A stretch of DNA of 64,000 nt, from NCBI GenBank assembly GCA_003254905.1, contig QANU01033078.1:103000-166999 (forward strand), given 5' to 3'. The notes beneath the pieces were generated by a model. The model was not told the DNA's origin. It did not search any database and worked only from the letters and a program-made list of their open reading frames with translations. Numbering within the stretch: position 1 is the first letter of the stretch; the number at the start of each line of letters is the position of its first letter. The stretch comes from Nissolia schottii. Taxonomy: Eukaryota; Streptophyta; Magnoliopsida; Fabales; Fabaceae. This document shows, piece after piece, positions 1 through 12,276 of this stretch. The position numbers and the translations under genes were made by a program.

Positions 1-1260
1 CAGGTGTTAAGTGACTATTGAAGGAAGCCATGGAAATTGGGAATGCTTTGGAGCTAAGAAGAGTCAAGAGTTATGAAGAAATAAGGTTCTAGGAGTGCTT
101 GAGCACAACTCGAGGTGCTCAAGTGCACAGTGATGACGCCAAATTGAGGTCCAAAGAAATTAAAGGGCCACTCAAGTGCCATAACTATGCCACTCGAGCG
201 TACAAGCGACGCTGATTAAAAAAAATAAGTGTTTCTCAACCCTCACAGCTTTCTCTATAAATAATATCATTTTGCTTCACCTAAGAGAGAACAGAGGTGG
301 AAAATTGAAAGAAGATGCAACCCTAGGAAAGCTATTAGGCAGGTGAAAACTTTGTTGATCACTCTAATCGATAGTGAGGACGTCTGGTGATAAATCTTCT
401 TTCATGTTTTTCTCTAGTTTATCATTTTTATTTGTATTCTCTTCTCCTTCCATGAACTAATTCACTCTAGTTTGGGCATAGATAGAAGTTTTCGTCGAAC
501 TATGTTGTAAATATTATTTTTATATCCAATTGAGGTTTAGTTTATATCAACCTTTGCCTCTCTACTTTTATTATAACGCTTATGTGACTAATTACCATAT
601 GAATGTTGTGTATCCTTGCATGAGACTCGAGAGAGAAAGTGCGAGATAGGACTAGGCTAGGCAAATCATAGGTTGTATGAATCTTCAAGAGGAATTGCCA
701 TGATCTATGTGATTGTGTATGGGGCTGATTATTGGGCAATCAACCTTAGAATAAGTTTAGGCCTCCTAAGAGATTTGTGATGACCTGTATCTCCAAGTAA
801 CCTTAGGGAAGGTAAGGAAGTGTGGAATAGAAGCAACAGACCGATATAGTGCTCTTTAACGCTATAGTGGTAAGGAGTTAGCAAGGTGGTGCATAGCGGA
901 CTGATAGCACACATGTGAGCTATAACTATGCGACATTTTCAGAATTTAGTCTGACATTATTTTTGGTAGCTTTAGGGGGTGTTGAGCTCCCCCTATAAAT
1001 AGAGACCCCCTAGTAGAGTTTCAGCTGTTAATTCCTTTAGAGCTTGTAAGGTTTCATTCATTGTTGGGACTTTTGCTCAAGTACTAAGTGTTTAGTTGTG
1101 GGGAAGCAATGAGTCCACATAAGGTTCCAATGCAATGCCACTCGGAGCTTTCAGTGCAGTGCTCTTCAATCTTCATCCTTTCTAGGTGAGTGGAAGTCTC
1201 AATGCATTGACGATTTTGTCATTTTGCTATATTGTCAGTAAAGTCAGTTCTACATTATTT
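1..1260. other. gene-free DNA with two promoter-like (LTR-like) tracts
   Basis: No open frame here looks like a real gene. Two TATA-like boxes stand out, one near 255-262 (TATAAATA) and one at 994-1001 (TATAAATA). The second follows a C-rich stretch and precedes a GAGACCCCC tract, a layout typical of the U3/R part of plant LTRs. The first ~200 bases repeat short CTCGAG/CTCAAG-type words. No LTR ends, PBS or target duplication could be found, so assignment to a retrotransposon is inference. Confidence 0.3.
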
Positions 1261-1559
1261 ATTTTAGTTATTTTATATACTTAGTATTTGTGTATTATTT
1301 GAATAAGCCTAGGTAGAGACTTGTATGCTTAGGTATAACATGATTATGCTAGGTTTTCCATAACTAGTAGTAACATAGGTTATACATATATAACATTTAG
1401 TTCAATATGCAAGTGTCATGGTTAGATCATCAAGATAATTAACATCATAATTAGTATACTAAGTGAATCCTAGGATAATAAACTTACGGATATTAGTTAG
1501 ATCAATGGCATGGAATCATTGTCCCCGCACGAGTTTAGCATAATAGATAATTTTGATCC

Positions 1560-2360
1560 CCAGATTTATGTATCCACAGACCCAACTATCCAGCAAAGTT
1601 AGGTGGAAATATAGTTTAGAACCAGTAATCGACATATATACATTGACCTAGTTGATAGTTCCACGACAATTACCTCAATATATACCCAATAGACTATTAG
1701 TAGTTATCTAGTAGACCATTAGTGGTTAGTCAGTTAACCATAACAAGATAGTTAGTCAGCATTGATAGTACCCACCCATAGCCCTAAGAGTTAGTCATTA
1801 CAAAAGTAGCAACTAGCCGAGCATAGACGCAGTAGACTAATATAGCTCTGGGACAACTAACCAATCAAGTCATGTTAGTTAGGTGATAGTTTGGTAATAG
1901 TTAGCTAGTGCGTCATCCTAATATAGCTAGTGGTCATAAGGACAGTAACAACCATATTGTTAGATAGTGTAACCATAATAGAGTACCCAACCAGTATAGA
2001 CTTAGTCAGAGCATCAATAGAGGTCAAACCAGCCAGTCGGCGTAGTTAAGTTAGATTAGTCAGTCAATAACGATAAGACAGAGTCCTTGTAAGATGCTAG
2101 AACCATCAACTAGTGTAGTTGGCCTAGAATAGTCAATCATCATAGGACCGTAACTAGCATAGCCATAACAAATAGTGGTAGTGGTTAGAGTAGATAGTCA
2201 ACAAGTAGGTAGTAGGACTGTCATGTGGTGTCAGACTAGTTAGCTAGTGTTACCAGTCAAGGTAGTCATCCCAGTCAACCAATAAAGTCAGTCAAAGTGG
2301 TCATCAGTCATTCATCAACCATTAGTCAGTTAGTGTTAGATGGAGTGAGCGACAACCCTT
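1560..2360. repeat. cryptically simple TAGT/AGTC-rich tract
   Basis: About 800 bases are built mostly from short overlapping words such as AGTTAG, TAGTCA, AGTCAG and CAGTTA, with no fixed period. The tract is interrupted in every frame and carries no recognisable coding sequence. It looks like an old, scrambled simple or minisatellite repeat, possibly the interior of the LTR-like sequence just upstream. Confidence 0.45.
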
Positions 2361-2399
2361 AGCCTTATTAGGTTGTTTAGTTATAGTGCTTCAAATAGG

Positions 2400-3177
2400 T
2401 AAATAGCTTAGTAAATGAACAAGACATAGTAGTCAACATTATTTCTAAAAATATTTGTTAATAAGATATGTAAACTTTTGAGCTTAAAAACAGATTGTTA
2501 GTTATACTGTTATTATAATAGATGACCTGTCAATATAATTAACTATTTAAGAAAATAAATAATTCTTGGATTAAAAAATTATAAGAAATTACATTCTATG
2601 ATAGTATTTAATTTTAATTAATATTAGTTAATTTCAAAAAGATACTTATCATTTCTAATTAGGTTAAATTAAGAATCTGTAATTATTTATAAAAGACTTA
2701 AAATCTACCTATCTTAACCTATTAAATTTCAAAATCCTTATTAGGACTTTAAACCAATGTTTTACAACAAGATTATGTAACATAAAATTATGAAATTGTA
2801 AATATTATTATTTTCATTAGTTTTCTTTAATTTTGTAAATACGGTTTTTATTTAAATATGTTTTACGTCTTGATAACAAATCTTTATACCACACATATTT
2901 TCTATCAATATATAATGAGATATTTAAATAATTTACGTATTAGCCAGTATTTAACAGGTACTCATGAGTCAAGTATTTCAATCCTCATCCCATTCTCAAT
3001 CAACAAGGTAGAGTTTGGTAAACATACCGAGACGAAAAATATAAAGACAATAAGGACAAAAATGTCTTTAGAGTAGGAGATGGAGACAAAAATTTTAAAA
3101 TTATCTCCATCTCAAAACAATTTTTAAGTTAATTTTTGTCCTACAAAAAAGAGAAGATGGTCGAGATGTGTAACACT
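2400..3177. other. AT-rich gene-free stretch
   Basis: Very AT-rich DNA with no convincing exon, repeat boundary or RNA gene. The short open frame at 2858-3076 has no recognisable similarity and no supporting context. Confidence 0.5.
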
Positions 3178-3896
3178 CCTACTTTCAGCCTACGCTATAG
3201 TCGTAACACTGATTATAGGGTTGTCATCTGCTTGGTAAGGGTTACTTTTAGCCCCTACTTTTAGCTTTGAAAATACTCCTTGTGAAAATATGGACCCTTT
3301 GGTAACGCTAGATATTAAGAAATTACTCCTCCATGGTTGGAGGATTAAAACTCAAAGTAAGTAAAGAGAAAGAAAGCGTAAATAAAGAGAATGAAAGAGT
3401 AAATGATAATGGAAAGAGTAAATGAAATGGAAAGAGTAAATGAAAATGGGAGATTGGAACAATAGAACCTGGATAAAATTCGACAGAGCTTCGCTACAAT
3501 CCTTGAAAGGAAAAGACTTCTAACAAAGCACTTACTAACATAAACCTAAAGTGCTCAAAATAGAAATGTAAAAAGTGGAAAAATATAAAAGGAAAAGGTG
3601 GAGTTCTCAGCCTAGGAGAACTAGGATGGAGGGTGGAAGAGGATCTTTCAAAATGAATGCCTTGGCCTCCTATTTATAGGCCAAGGTTCGACAAGATGGC
3701 TCAGCAGTTTAGCACCACCGCTGAGCGGTTTGAGGCTTATCGCTAAGCACTTTGTATGTATCGCTGAGCGATTTGGTCAACTCCGGCGGCTTACGCGGCT
3801 TCATTAAATGCTCCAGCCAGCTTTTGCAGGGCGGCGCCTTAATCTGAGCTGGCTCCAGGCTGGCGCATTAAATGCGCCGGTGCAAGTTGGTACTTT
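3178..3896 (-). mobile_element. fragment of the TGTAACATCC-family LTR, minus orientation
   Basis: The left edge TGTAACACTCC and the following ~130 bases align by eye with the left part of the complete minus-strand solo LTR at 28998-32485. Shared landmarks are GGTTGT(C/T)ATCTGCTT, GG(A)TTACTT..AG(C/T)CCC and AATATGGACC. A TATTTATAGGCCAAGG box at about 3671-3687 matches the TATTTATAGGCCAAGG box of that copy. The fragment runs into the single N at 3897, so its other end and any target duplication are not visible. Confidence 0.6.
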
Positions 3897-3897
3897 N

Positions 3898-5031
3898 TTA
3901 ATCTATACTTCTGTTTACATAAACTCGATTGACAAAGTAAATATAAAAACGGCAGATTGTGTTTTACACAAAAATGAGCTATAGTAGTGAAACAATGTGC
4001 AACCACCCTACGATATAGAAAATAAATCTACCCTTACACCAAAAGCAACTTACATAAAAAACGGTTTCTACTGACCTTGCGGAAAATAATTCAATAGAAA
4101 AAGTAAAACCTGTAAATTTGAATGCCAAATTCACCGCAAAAATTCAATACTATCTGATAGTACGCTGCAATATCGCAGCTAACAAGACACGCTCAGCTTG
4201 AAGATGGATGCAAGTCCCAATCCATATTTTCCGACAGAAACTAGCGTTTCCAGGCTTGGAACAACTGCCAAACAAAATGAAACATCGTGAAACAAAGCTA
4301 AAAAGCGTTTCTCACATTCACCAAAAGGTTTGAACAAAAGAAATAAAGATAGGAGCCTGACAACAAAATGGACGTTAAAATATCAAACTGCAAAATGTTA
4401 TGCAGCAATTCTTCAGGTTCAATCAAAATTAGAATAACACAATTATTTAGTTTCATATAAAAAATGTCATGTGCAAGATGAAAATAGATGGCTTGGTTTG
4501 ACTCATTTGATTTCCTTATTTTCACCACCTTAGGATTTTAGTCTAGATTTCACTGCTGACAGAAAACAGTAGCATAAACCACCCATCTTGTATTTAGTAA
4601 TGACTAAACCAACCAATTATGTCCACTGCCGATAGAAAACTAAATTGTAAAAATACTTTTCAAAAAATTTAAACAAATGCACCTTGATTAAAATAACCTA
4701 TACAAATAACACTGACATTTATACATGGGTGTTTTTTATTCTGCAAATATTACAACCATTCAGTATTTCCCACACTTTTACATTTTCTTTCACTTTCTCG
4801 GCTCCTATCTGATTTTTATTTATTACTTTTTTGGAAAAAAAGAATTTCACTAAGAAGAGAAGAAAATTACAAAAATATACACTAGCACAATCACTGACAA
4901 CTTTACAAGTAACCACATAAACCTCCTCAAAAGATGAATGTATAAACATGAACAGCATCAAACCTTGAAATGAACCACTATTAAAAGTAGCACAATCTAA
5001 AAGCAAGATCATAACCATACCCCAATATGAA
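3898..5031. other. 3' flank of bystin; no gene seen
   Basis: AT-rich sequence beyond the bystin stop codon, probably its 3' UTR and downstream spacer. Minus-strand open frames at 4298-4528 and 4719-5081 have no recognisable domains. Confidence 0.5.
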
Positions 5032-8000
5032 TTAGTCTTCCTCCATCGGAACATCTGGAATGTCAAATCTATCTTCTTCAATAGTCTTGTTAATCACAAG
5101 CATTGGAGATGGTATTGGGTTGTCAAGGAAACAATACGAAACACAAAAAAAAAAAAAAAAAANNNNNNNNNNNNNNNNNNNNNNNNNNNNNNNNNNNNNN
5201 NNNNNNNNNNNNAAAAAAAAAAAAAAAAAAGACAGATAGACAGATAGACGACAACATAATTGGGTTTGTTTCCTGAAAGTTAAATTAGACACATGCTATA
5301 TTTAAAAAATGATTTGTGGTTTGGATCAATGCTGAAACTTCCAAATTTAATAATAACAAGGGACAACTGCCAAATATCCAAAATATTCCACTTGCAAACA
5401 TAGAATCACATGCATCTTTTCCTACCCCAAAATATTCCTACTTTATATCATTTAAATATTTAAAAAAAAAAAAGAACATATGATATTAGTCACTCAGGTA
5501 ATTTATCTGTCATCTGAGCTGAAAGAAGTTCTTCTGAAAGAAGTCCATAATGATTTAAAAAGGCTTAATTGAGGACACAGAAGATAAGATATCTAAAAGC
5601 TATGCAGCATAGACACTAACACGACAAAGACAAAAACACGAGAACCCTTAAATTTTTAAGAGATGTAATATTATCGTATGTATAAACTTAACTGGCAGCC
5701 TTATTTTCAAATTTGAAATGACAATGTCCATGCCATGTCCTGCCGTGTGCCATATGTGCTGCTATGTCGCAATGTGCAATAAAAGGTTTAACATGAACAC
5801 GTTTTATATGTGGACACAACACCAAGCGAGCAGATGTTACCCAAGTTTTTTTTCTGCAAATTTTATGTTCAGCTTTTTCCATTAATAATTCTTTATATAA
5901 TCTGTTTTCTTATTTTCTTGCAATCTAAACATTTAAATCTTACAGTTTACTCTGATTATTCACCCTAAGACTCCCCTGATCCTCCAACATGATGAACAAT
6001 ACAGATGCTATGCCATATACATCGACACTAGGACAGTAAAGAAAGAAAATACAAAGAAAAGGATATATAACGACATAAGATCATCCTCCTTTTCACCTCG
6101 GTTGCGGCTGTGGTTCAGCTCTCTACTAATTTCAGGTGTAACCTGCAGTAGAAGAGATTAACATCAATTATGGCCAGAAACTAGAAACACAAGGCAAGCA
6201 GCCCGTAAGAGACAATGAACTCACTAATTTATGCTTTTGTTTTTCTAGTAGAATCCTTAGGTCATCCTTGTCTTCCTTCTGCAGCTCAGTTTTGTACCTG
6301 AAAAAGATATCAAATAAGAACATTAAATTCAAAAGCCTACAGGGAAATTAATGATCATTAGTTTGCATAATAGAATGACACCTCATCAATCCTCTTTGGG
6401 CATGAACCATATATACGTGTGTGTGTGTGTGTGTGTGTGTGTGATGTTATACCACCATAAAAATGTTATCATAAATAATGGTAAGTGTTTGATTAAATAA
6501 AGCAGAATAACCCATTTATTGTAGTGTCAATAGTCTTGTTACATCATTCTAATACATCATATTCAACATAGATTCTTAGGCATGAAATAAGCAAACTTAA
6601 ATTAATTTTAGTCATCTGTACCAATTTTAATTATAACTGTATAACTTCCCCAGTGCATGGACAATACACTAGTTAAGACAATAAATAAATAACATTCTAA
6701 GGAAAATGGTGAATCACTGACCTCTGCACGGTCACTAATATGCATTCTAAAACAGAAATACATTTATAACAGGCACTGTATATCAGAGAATTTAGGAGAA
6801 TGGTGAATCACTGACCTCTGCACAAATGCAAGAAGTGATTGGTGCCATATAACAGGCATTATCCTAGTTTCATTGAGAAATCTCATAAAGTGAGCCACAA
6901 CTGCATCAACCGCACGATATGGCAAAGAATATTTTTTCTCCAAAATAAGCTTTATGAAATAGCTGCAATTATTATCAAAATTAGTTGCTATCAAATATTG
7001 AGGGGAAACATAAGGGAGTTTTGTCCAGACAATTTATAGTGCTACACGTAAAATGTCAAACTTGGCACATTAATGGTTTTAGCAAACTACATTTTAGGGT
7101 GGTCTGGCTCCTTTTGAATCAAATTTTATTGAGCTGGACCGTTCTTCTAGTCAACCTTAATTTTAAGGTTACACACAAAAAAAAGGGTAGACAGATAAGT
7201 AGATATAGATAGATAGAGAAAGAGAACATTTATAGATACACTGATACACACATGTGCATGCGTGCGCACACACATATATGCAGACAATGGTTAATTATTA
7301 TCCCTTCATTCCAGTTTCAGAAACACTAATTCAGAATCTGACAGTAGTGGGTAAAGCCCAAACACTGATTCCTTTTCACCTCAGCTTTATCCAAATTATG
7401 CTTTATTAAATTAAGAAATGGATGCGAAATTAAATACCTTGTGGTGCCACAATATTCCATTCCTGCAAGCCTCATTAGTGCAACACTGCAAACACAACCA
7501 GAGGTTGGGTGCATTAGACATTGCATATAAATAAATTTCAAATCATTCAAACTTTTTAGTGTTACATAAGCAATTGTGAACAAGTATCAACCACTAACAG
7601 AAACTTTCAAACTTTGAACAACAACAAATGCAAACTGATAGACTTACCACTGTAATATAATATAACAAGATCAAATTTAAGGGGAGAAGTTCGGCAACTC
7701 ACACAACTGCTACAGAATTGTACAAGAAAAATTTTATGCATAATTATATATAAATCAAGGTTATTTTGTAATTAATTTTAACTTAAACTTAGTTCAGCTT
7801 ATATTTGCATTAAACTAGTTCTTATTTAATCTATCTTTAAATTTATTAAATTAAAGAACTTGGCATGTTTATTGCTTATTGTTTATTTAATTAATCCAAA
7901 ACAATACCTTTTTACTTTTCATTAGATGTGGACAACCCCACCTAGTAGGACAAGCCTATGTTGTCATTGTTTCATTAGATGTGGTACAGGAAAAGTCTGG

Positions 8001-10830
8001 AAATCCAAGGATGCATCAACAACAATGAAAATGAAGGAGAATGTAACCAATTTTACTGGCTAATTATAATAAGGAGACATGTTCAAATAAATTTTCATTG
8101 CCTATCAAAGCTAACCCATCCCTCTATCCTTTCTCAATGATGCAATGTTCCTCAAACTACAATTCAAGAAACCAACAACTCTCAACCACTATATTGCGCA
8201 TTTTAGTGAACTCTGAATAAGAAATCAAACATTAGTCATGCAGCCAGTTTTCTATATTTTCAAGGCACGAATGATCGAGTTAACATACCTTGAATGAAGC
8301 GAAGGAATAGAAACCTTTTCCATAATGCTTCCAACAATAACTGCTTCCCTGATAGTGCATGTCTGTGACTGTAGATGAAAAATATCGTCAAAATCCACAC
8401 AAAAAAAAAAGAAGATAAAATTAACATGTCAAGACTAGAGTTATAGATTTGGTAGAGTACATATAATTTGTATAATACTGTAATAAAAATGCCTTATTCT
8501 CCTTAGAAGAAGGAATTCAAAATTATGATCATCATCAAAGGGGAAGTCCTCTAATTTCTTAAATAATAAAAGGAAGGGTAAATTGCACAAAACACCCTTG
8601 GGGTTTGCTAAAATTGCACTCCACTCCAATTTTCATTTCATGTATTTTCTATTTTCAAATGTTTGTGGAGGAAATAGTGAAAACAATGAAAACAATACAA
8701 TATTGTTTCCTATTTAGGATTTTGTGAAGAAAATAGTGAAAACAAAAAACAAAAACGATATACAAGATTTTATTGTTTTCAACCTATCAGAAAACACAGG
8801 AAAAAGAAATAAAAACATTAATTTAACTGATCATTGGTGATCATTTGCAAAGAAAAACTAGGGTAGAGTGCAACTTTGAACATAGTTTGCGGTGGAGTGC
8901 AATTTTGGCAAACCTCAAAGGTGGTTTGTGCAACTTACCCTAAAAGGAAATAAGTTTGTCATTCTATAAAACCTAAGGGCTTGTGTGTGATTTACCCAAT
9001 TAATACAGGAGTTGACTTTTAGCAATTTGAAATTGTAAAAGTAAGAAAAGACAACAAAAGCAAAAGGGGGCAGATTCCCAACAATAAGTGAATACTCAAA
9101 TTAAAAGAATATTTATTCCTTAATCACTATAGCACTGTATATGTCAAGTACCATGACAATACTGAAATTCTTCACAATCTATCATAAACATGAACAATAT
9201 CACTAGTTCTAGTTCATCTCCCATTTGACACGTATGTTGTTCTAGGTTTCAATGCAGATTTATACCTAAATTTTACCCTCTTTTAAACCATATTTATAAG
9301 AAAGAACATCCAACATAGGTCATTCTAAAGGATATGTCATGCAACAATTTCTCAATACCAAGATTCATACATTTATATACATAGCACCTTTAAACTGCGT
9401 ATGCTGTTTAAATTCAAAAATCAAATAGTCTTCGCATGATACAAAAGCTTAAAAGAATATTAAATTATACTGAAAAGAAAAGTCTATATCATCAATTAAG
9501 CATCAATAGAAATTAAACAGTATTTTTCCTAGGACATCGTAAATGATTAATTTGGAATATCAAAAGGTCAAATGAATGCAACCTAGAAATAATTGTATAC
9601 CTCACATAGTGGAAACAGTATTCCCTTAAAGAATGCAGCAGGTTTGTACAATGCCTTTTTCAGAGTTTGATATAGAGCAAAATGTAGCCTTTTATTTTTT
9701 CTTATATCCTCTCTCACTCTTGGAAGCAAGACAAGCTTGTAGAAGCGTTCTGCCTTTTTCGCACCAAAATTAGATGCAAAAATCCTAGTGGCTTGATACA
9801 AAGCATTCGGTGACCAATTCTCAGGTTCAGTAACATACAATATCTCCTCCCAATGCTGCATGGAAGGGATGTGTTTGAATGCCTTGGGTATCTTGCCTTG
9901 GGTATATTTGCTAAGATAAGTCCCAACCCTGCAGTAACCACCGATGCATGATTACAAACAACCAAACACAATAAAAACGAATTCATCCATCTAGCCTATA
10001 AATTAATAAGAAGAATTTGAATTGAATTTGAAATCACCTCTTGTAAACGTCAATTATGGCTCCGTCCAATTTAGGTACTGGCCGATTTTCTGCAGAGAAC
10101 AATATCATAAATAACGAGACAGAATAAAAGACAAACCTCAAAACAAAATAAAATGGCACCTGAAGTAACAGAAGCATCCTGTTCTTTTATTCTTTTAACA
10201 ATGAGGTCAGCAAGCGTTTTCTGAGGACCCTGCCCCTTCAATAAGAATGCCTCCATTATTCTCTCGTCCTCCTCATTAATCTCCTCCTGAACCTCAAAAG
10301 ACAAGGAACAACCACACACAACATCACATCACATACAAGGATAAATATTTAAAAAAGAAACCCTCATTCAATTCACACAAATAAGCATTCTAACGCTATT
10401 ACTTTCCACATGCAAGGAGCACTGCACGCAATGCAATCTCGTCCCAACTCCTCATCGGTGCTAAAATTAAACAAATAAATAACCAAAGTGAAACCGACGA
10501 GAGCTCACTCACCTCATGTCCACCGAATTGGCTCTCGGTCTCAGAGAAACCATCAGAGTAATCAATGTCACCATCGTCATCGGCGACATTGGGCGGCTCT
10601 TCAAAACCAAGGAGGGAACTCTCGCCATTCTCCTTCTCCTCCTCTTCCTCCACCTCCTTCTGCTGAATCAAGGCTTGCTTCATTATCTTGGAGCTGATGC
10701 TGGAGCCAATCAGCTTGCTTCCCTCTTGATGCTGCTTGGGAGCTTTCGAACGCTTCTTCGACTTCACGGACTCGGTGCCGTCAGGGACAAACGGCTCCGG
10801 ATTCTGAATCCTTTCCTTCCTCTTCGCCAT
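5032..10830 (-). CDS. BYSL: bystin / Enp1-like 40S ribosome biogenesis factor, multi-exon
   Basis: Bystin (yeast Enp1) is a nucleolar and cytoplasmic factor needed to process and export pre-40S particles. Exons (minus strand): 10513-10830, 10160-10286, 10038-10089, 9601-9928, 8289-8368, 7438-7485, 6816-6962, 6225-6297, about 6075-6142, and a last exon ending at 5032. Exons 1-8 keep phase and use GT-AG sites. The N-terminal ~105 residues are charged and low-complexity (Lys-rich, then a Glu run), as usual. The core contains family signatures such as [61 protein letters not shown] split across exons, [24 protein letters not shown] and [16 protein letters not shown]. The tail is VTPEISREL, then [15 protein letters not shown] 10830 is preferred because an in-frame upstream codon is GTG. 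Length is about 430-440 codons, normal for plants. The last acceptor is uncertain (see findings). Intron 4 carries a MITE. Confidence 0.92.
5163..5212. other. assembly gap: 50 N flanked by poly-A
   Basis: Fifty N lie between two A runs inside the last intron of bystin. The 50-base size is probably a placeholder. Sequence close to the gap is of doubtful quality and includes the unclear last acceptor of the gene. Confidence 0.95.
6417..6443. repeat. (GT)n microsatellite
   Basis: About 13 uninterrupted GT units in bystin intron 8. Confidence 0.95.
6705..6823. repeat. 25-bp direct repeat copying the exon 7 donor of bystin
   Basis: A perfect 25-base word occurs at 6705-6729 and 6799-6823. The second copy spans the 3' end of bystin exon 7 and its GT donor (minus strand), so the first copy places a duplicate donor about 94 bp into the intron. 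Confidence 0.8.
8576..8940. mobile_element. 365-bp MITE with 9-bp target duplication (Mutator-like)
   Basis: The ends form long imperfect inverted repeats: GGGTAAATTGCACAAAACAC on the left, and on the right, read from the other strand, GGGTAAGTTGCACAAACCAC. The similarity extends about 50 bases inward. TAAAAGGAA flanks the element at 8567-8575 and again at 8941-8949, a perfect 9-bp target duplication, which is the size made by Mutator-type transposases. No coding sequence. It sits in bystin intron 4. Confidence 0.85.
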
Positions 10831-11292
10831 TGATGAAGCCACTTGTGAACAAGAAAGAAAAAAAGAAAGAAAAGAAAAACCCTATCTATTGGTTCGTCTT
10901 TCTGCAAACAGAGAAGAAAAAAACACACGCACGCAGTGATGAAACGTGAACCAATTGGCAACGAACGAAACGTAATAAGAAGAAGCTAACGCAATTTAAC
11001 TCTTGAGCTGGGAGAGGTGTGGAGACGGCGGCTGAGAGCGAGGGCAGGCTGATCTTTCCTGTTTGCTTTTTCAACTGCTGAAAGGGGTTTTCAGGGTTTT
11101 GAGGTTCCCGGCGTGAAAGTGGGATCACTCATCAAGGAAAGGTTGGGCCGGGTATTATAGGACCGGAACCCGATTTCATTTTCTTATCGGGTTTTCTTTA
11201 ACTAAAACCCAACTTAGTGAAGACCAGCAAAAAAAATAAATAAATAAAACTTAGTGTGCATTTAATTTTGCTTTTGCAAAAATAATCGTTAA
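10831..11292 (-). promoter_or_regulatory. bystin upstream region
   Basis: About 460 bases between the bystin ATG and the Helitron-like start. It should contain the 5' UTR and core promoter. No clear TATA box is seen at a suitable distance. The region holds A-rich purine tracts (10854-10920) and a GC-richer part at 11020-11180. Confidence 0.45.
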
Positions 11293-11345
11293 TCTATATC
11301 TATCTATATATAATAAAAGTTGAGAATATGCACGGTGGGCCCACA
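11293..11345 (+). mobile_element. candidate Helitron 5' terminus
   Basis: TCTATATCTATCTATATATA followed by ATAAAAGTTGAGA resembles the 5' ends of plant Helitrons, which begin with TC and are often followed by a TATATAATAAAA-type tract. It is preceded by A, compatible with A/T insertion. No matching CTRR end with a hairpin was found downstream, so the extent of any element is unknown. The RPA-like gene that follows is a typical Helitron passenger. Confidence 0.4.
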
Positions 11346-11407
11346 CATGGAATAGACACGTGTCACTCTTTTGTGTAATTTTTTCACGCCCAAACTGGCC
11401 CTCACAT

Positions 11408-11870
11408 GACCCTCACGTTTCGCTCCCCTCTCATTATGCTCACCTTCAGTTTTGTGTTTCTCCAACAGAAGCAACAAATCATCATATTGTGTCTTCACAA
11501 GGTTGCATATTGTGAGCGTCCTCACAAGGTTGGATATTGTGTTCCTTCATCTTAAACCTCAGCTTCTTTACCTCATTATTCGACAAATCTTTGCCTATTG
11601 TGTTCCTTTATCTTCAAAATTTTTCCTAACATGAATATGAACATTGATGTTGGGAATGTTTGTCAAGTTTGTTTTCCTTCATCTTCAAAATTATAATTTT
11701 TCCTTTATCTTCAAAATGTGTGCATATTTTGTCTTCCTTCATCTTCAAGATGGTGAACATTGATATTTGCATGTTTGTCAAGTTGGGATTCTTACTTCAT
11801 TTACCCTCACATTTTGCTCCCCTCTCATTATGCTCACCTTCAGTTTTGTGTTTCTCCAGCAGAAGCAACA
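11408..11870 (+). repeat. ~70-bp duplicated segment
   Basis: The segments at about 11408-11477 and 11801-11870 are nearly identical over ~70 bases (shared core CTCCCCTCTCATTATGCTCA) and differ at only a few positions. The sequence between is T-rich and contains smaller echoes of CTTCATCTTCAAAAT. No gene is apparent. Confidence 0.75.
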
Positions 11871-11957
11871 ACATTTGTTACTTTTGCTGTCTATACCCAT
11901 TGGCCAAAAGCTCCCATTTCCCTATCTGCCTTGGTACAAATCTGAAACAACACATAG

Positions 11958-12215
11958 CTAAACAAAAGCATCTGAACCAACAAAGGTAACACACAAATAC
12001 GTCCTTCCTGCGTTTTGTTGTTTTCATTTGCATTGTTCTTTTCTAAACAAAAGCATCTGAACCAACAAAGGTTGTGCTCAAAAACGTCCTAGCTGCATTT
12101 TGTTTATTTTCAACAAACACTATTCTTTTGTAAACAAAAGCATCTGAACCAACAAATGTTGTGCTCAAAAACGTCCTTCCTTCGTTTTGTTTATTTTCAT
12201 TTGAATTGTTTTTTT
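11958..12215 (+). repeat. three tandem ~86-bp units
   Basis: Three consecutive units each begin with TAAACAAAAGCATCTGAACC, at about 11959, 12044 and 12131, followed by a conserved ACGTCCT..C.TTTTGTT.TTTTC tail. The array lies directly upstream of the RPA-like gene and may form part of its promoter or 5' UTR. Confidence 0.8.
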
Positions 12216-12276
12216 CTTTCCTGTATATTTGTCAATTATAAGCATATTCTCTTTGTTTACCATTGTATCAGGAAAC

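Noticed and set aside
6417-6443. (GT)n run as a regulatory Z-DNA element
   Set aside because: An ordinary intronic microsatellite; nothing else supports a role.
10488-10833. Plus-strand open frames of 69 and 105 codons
   Set aside because: They are antisense shadows of bystin exon 1, with Leu/His runs mirroring the Glu/Lys-rich coding strand.
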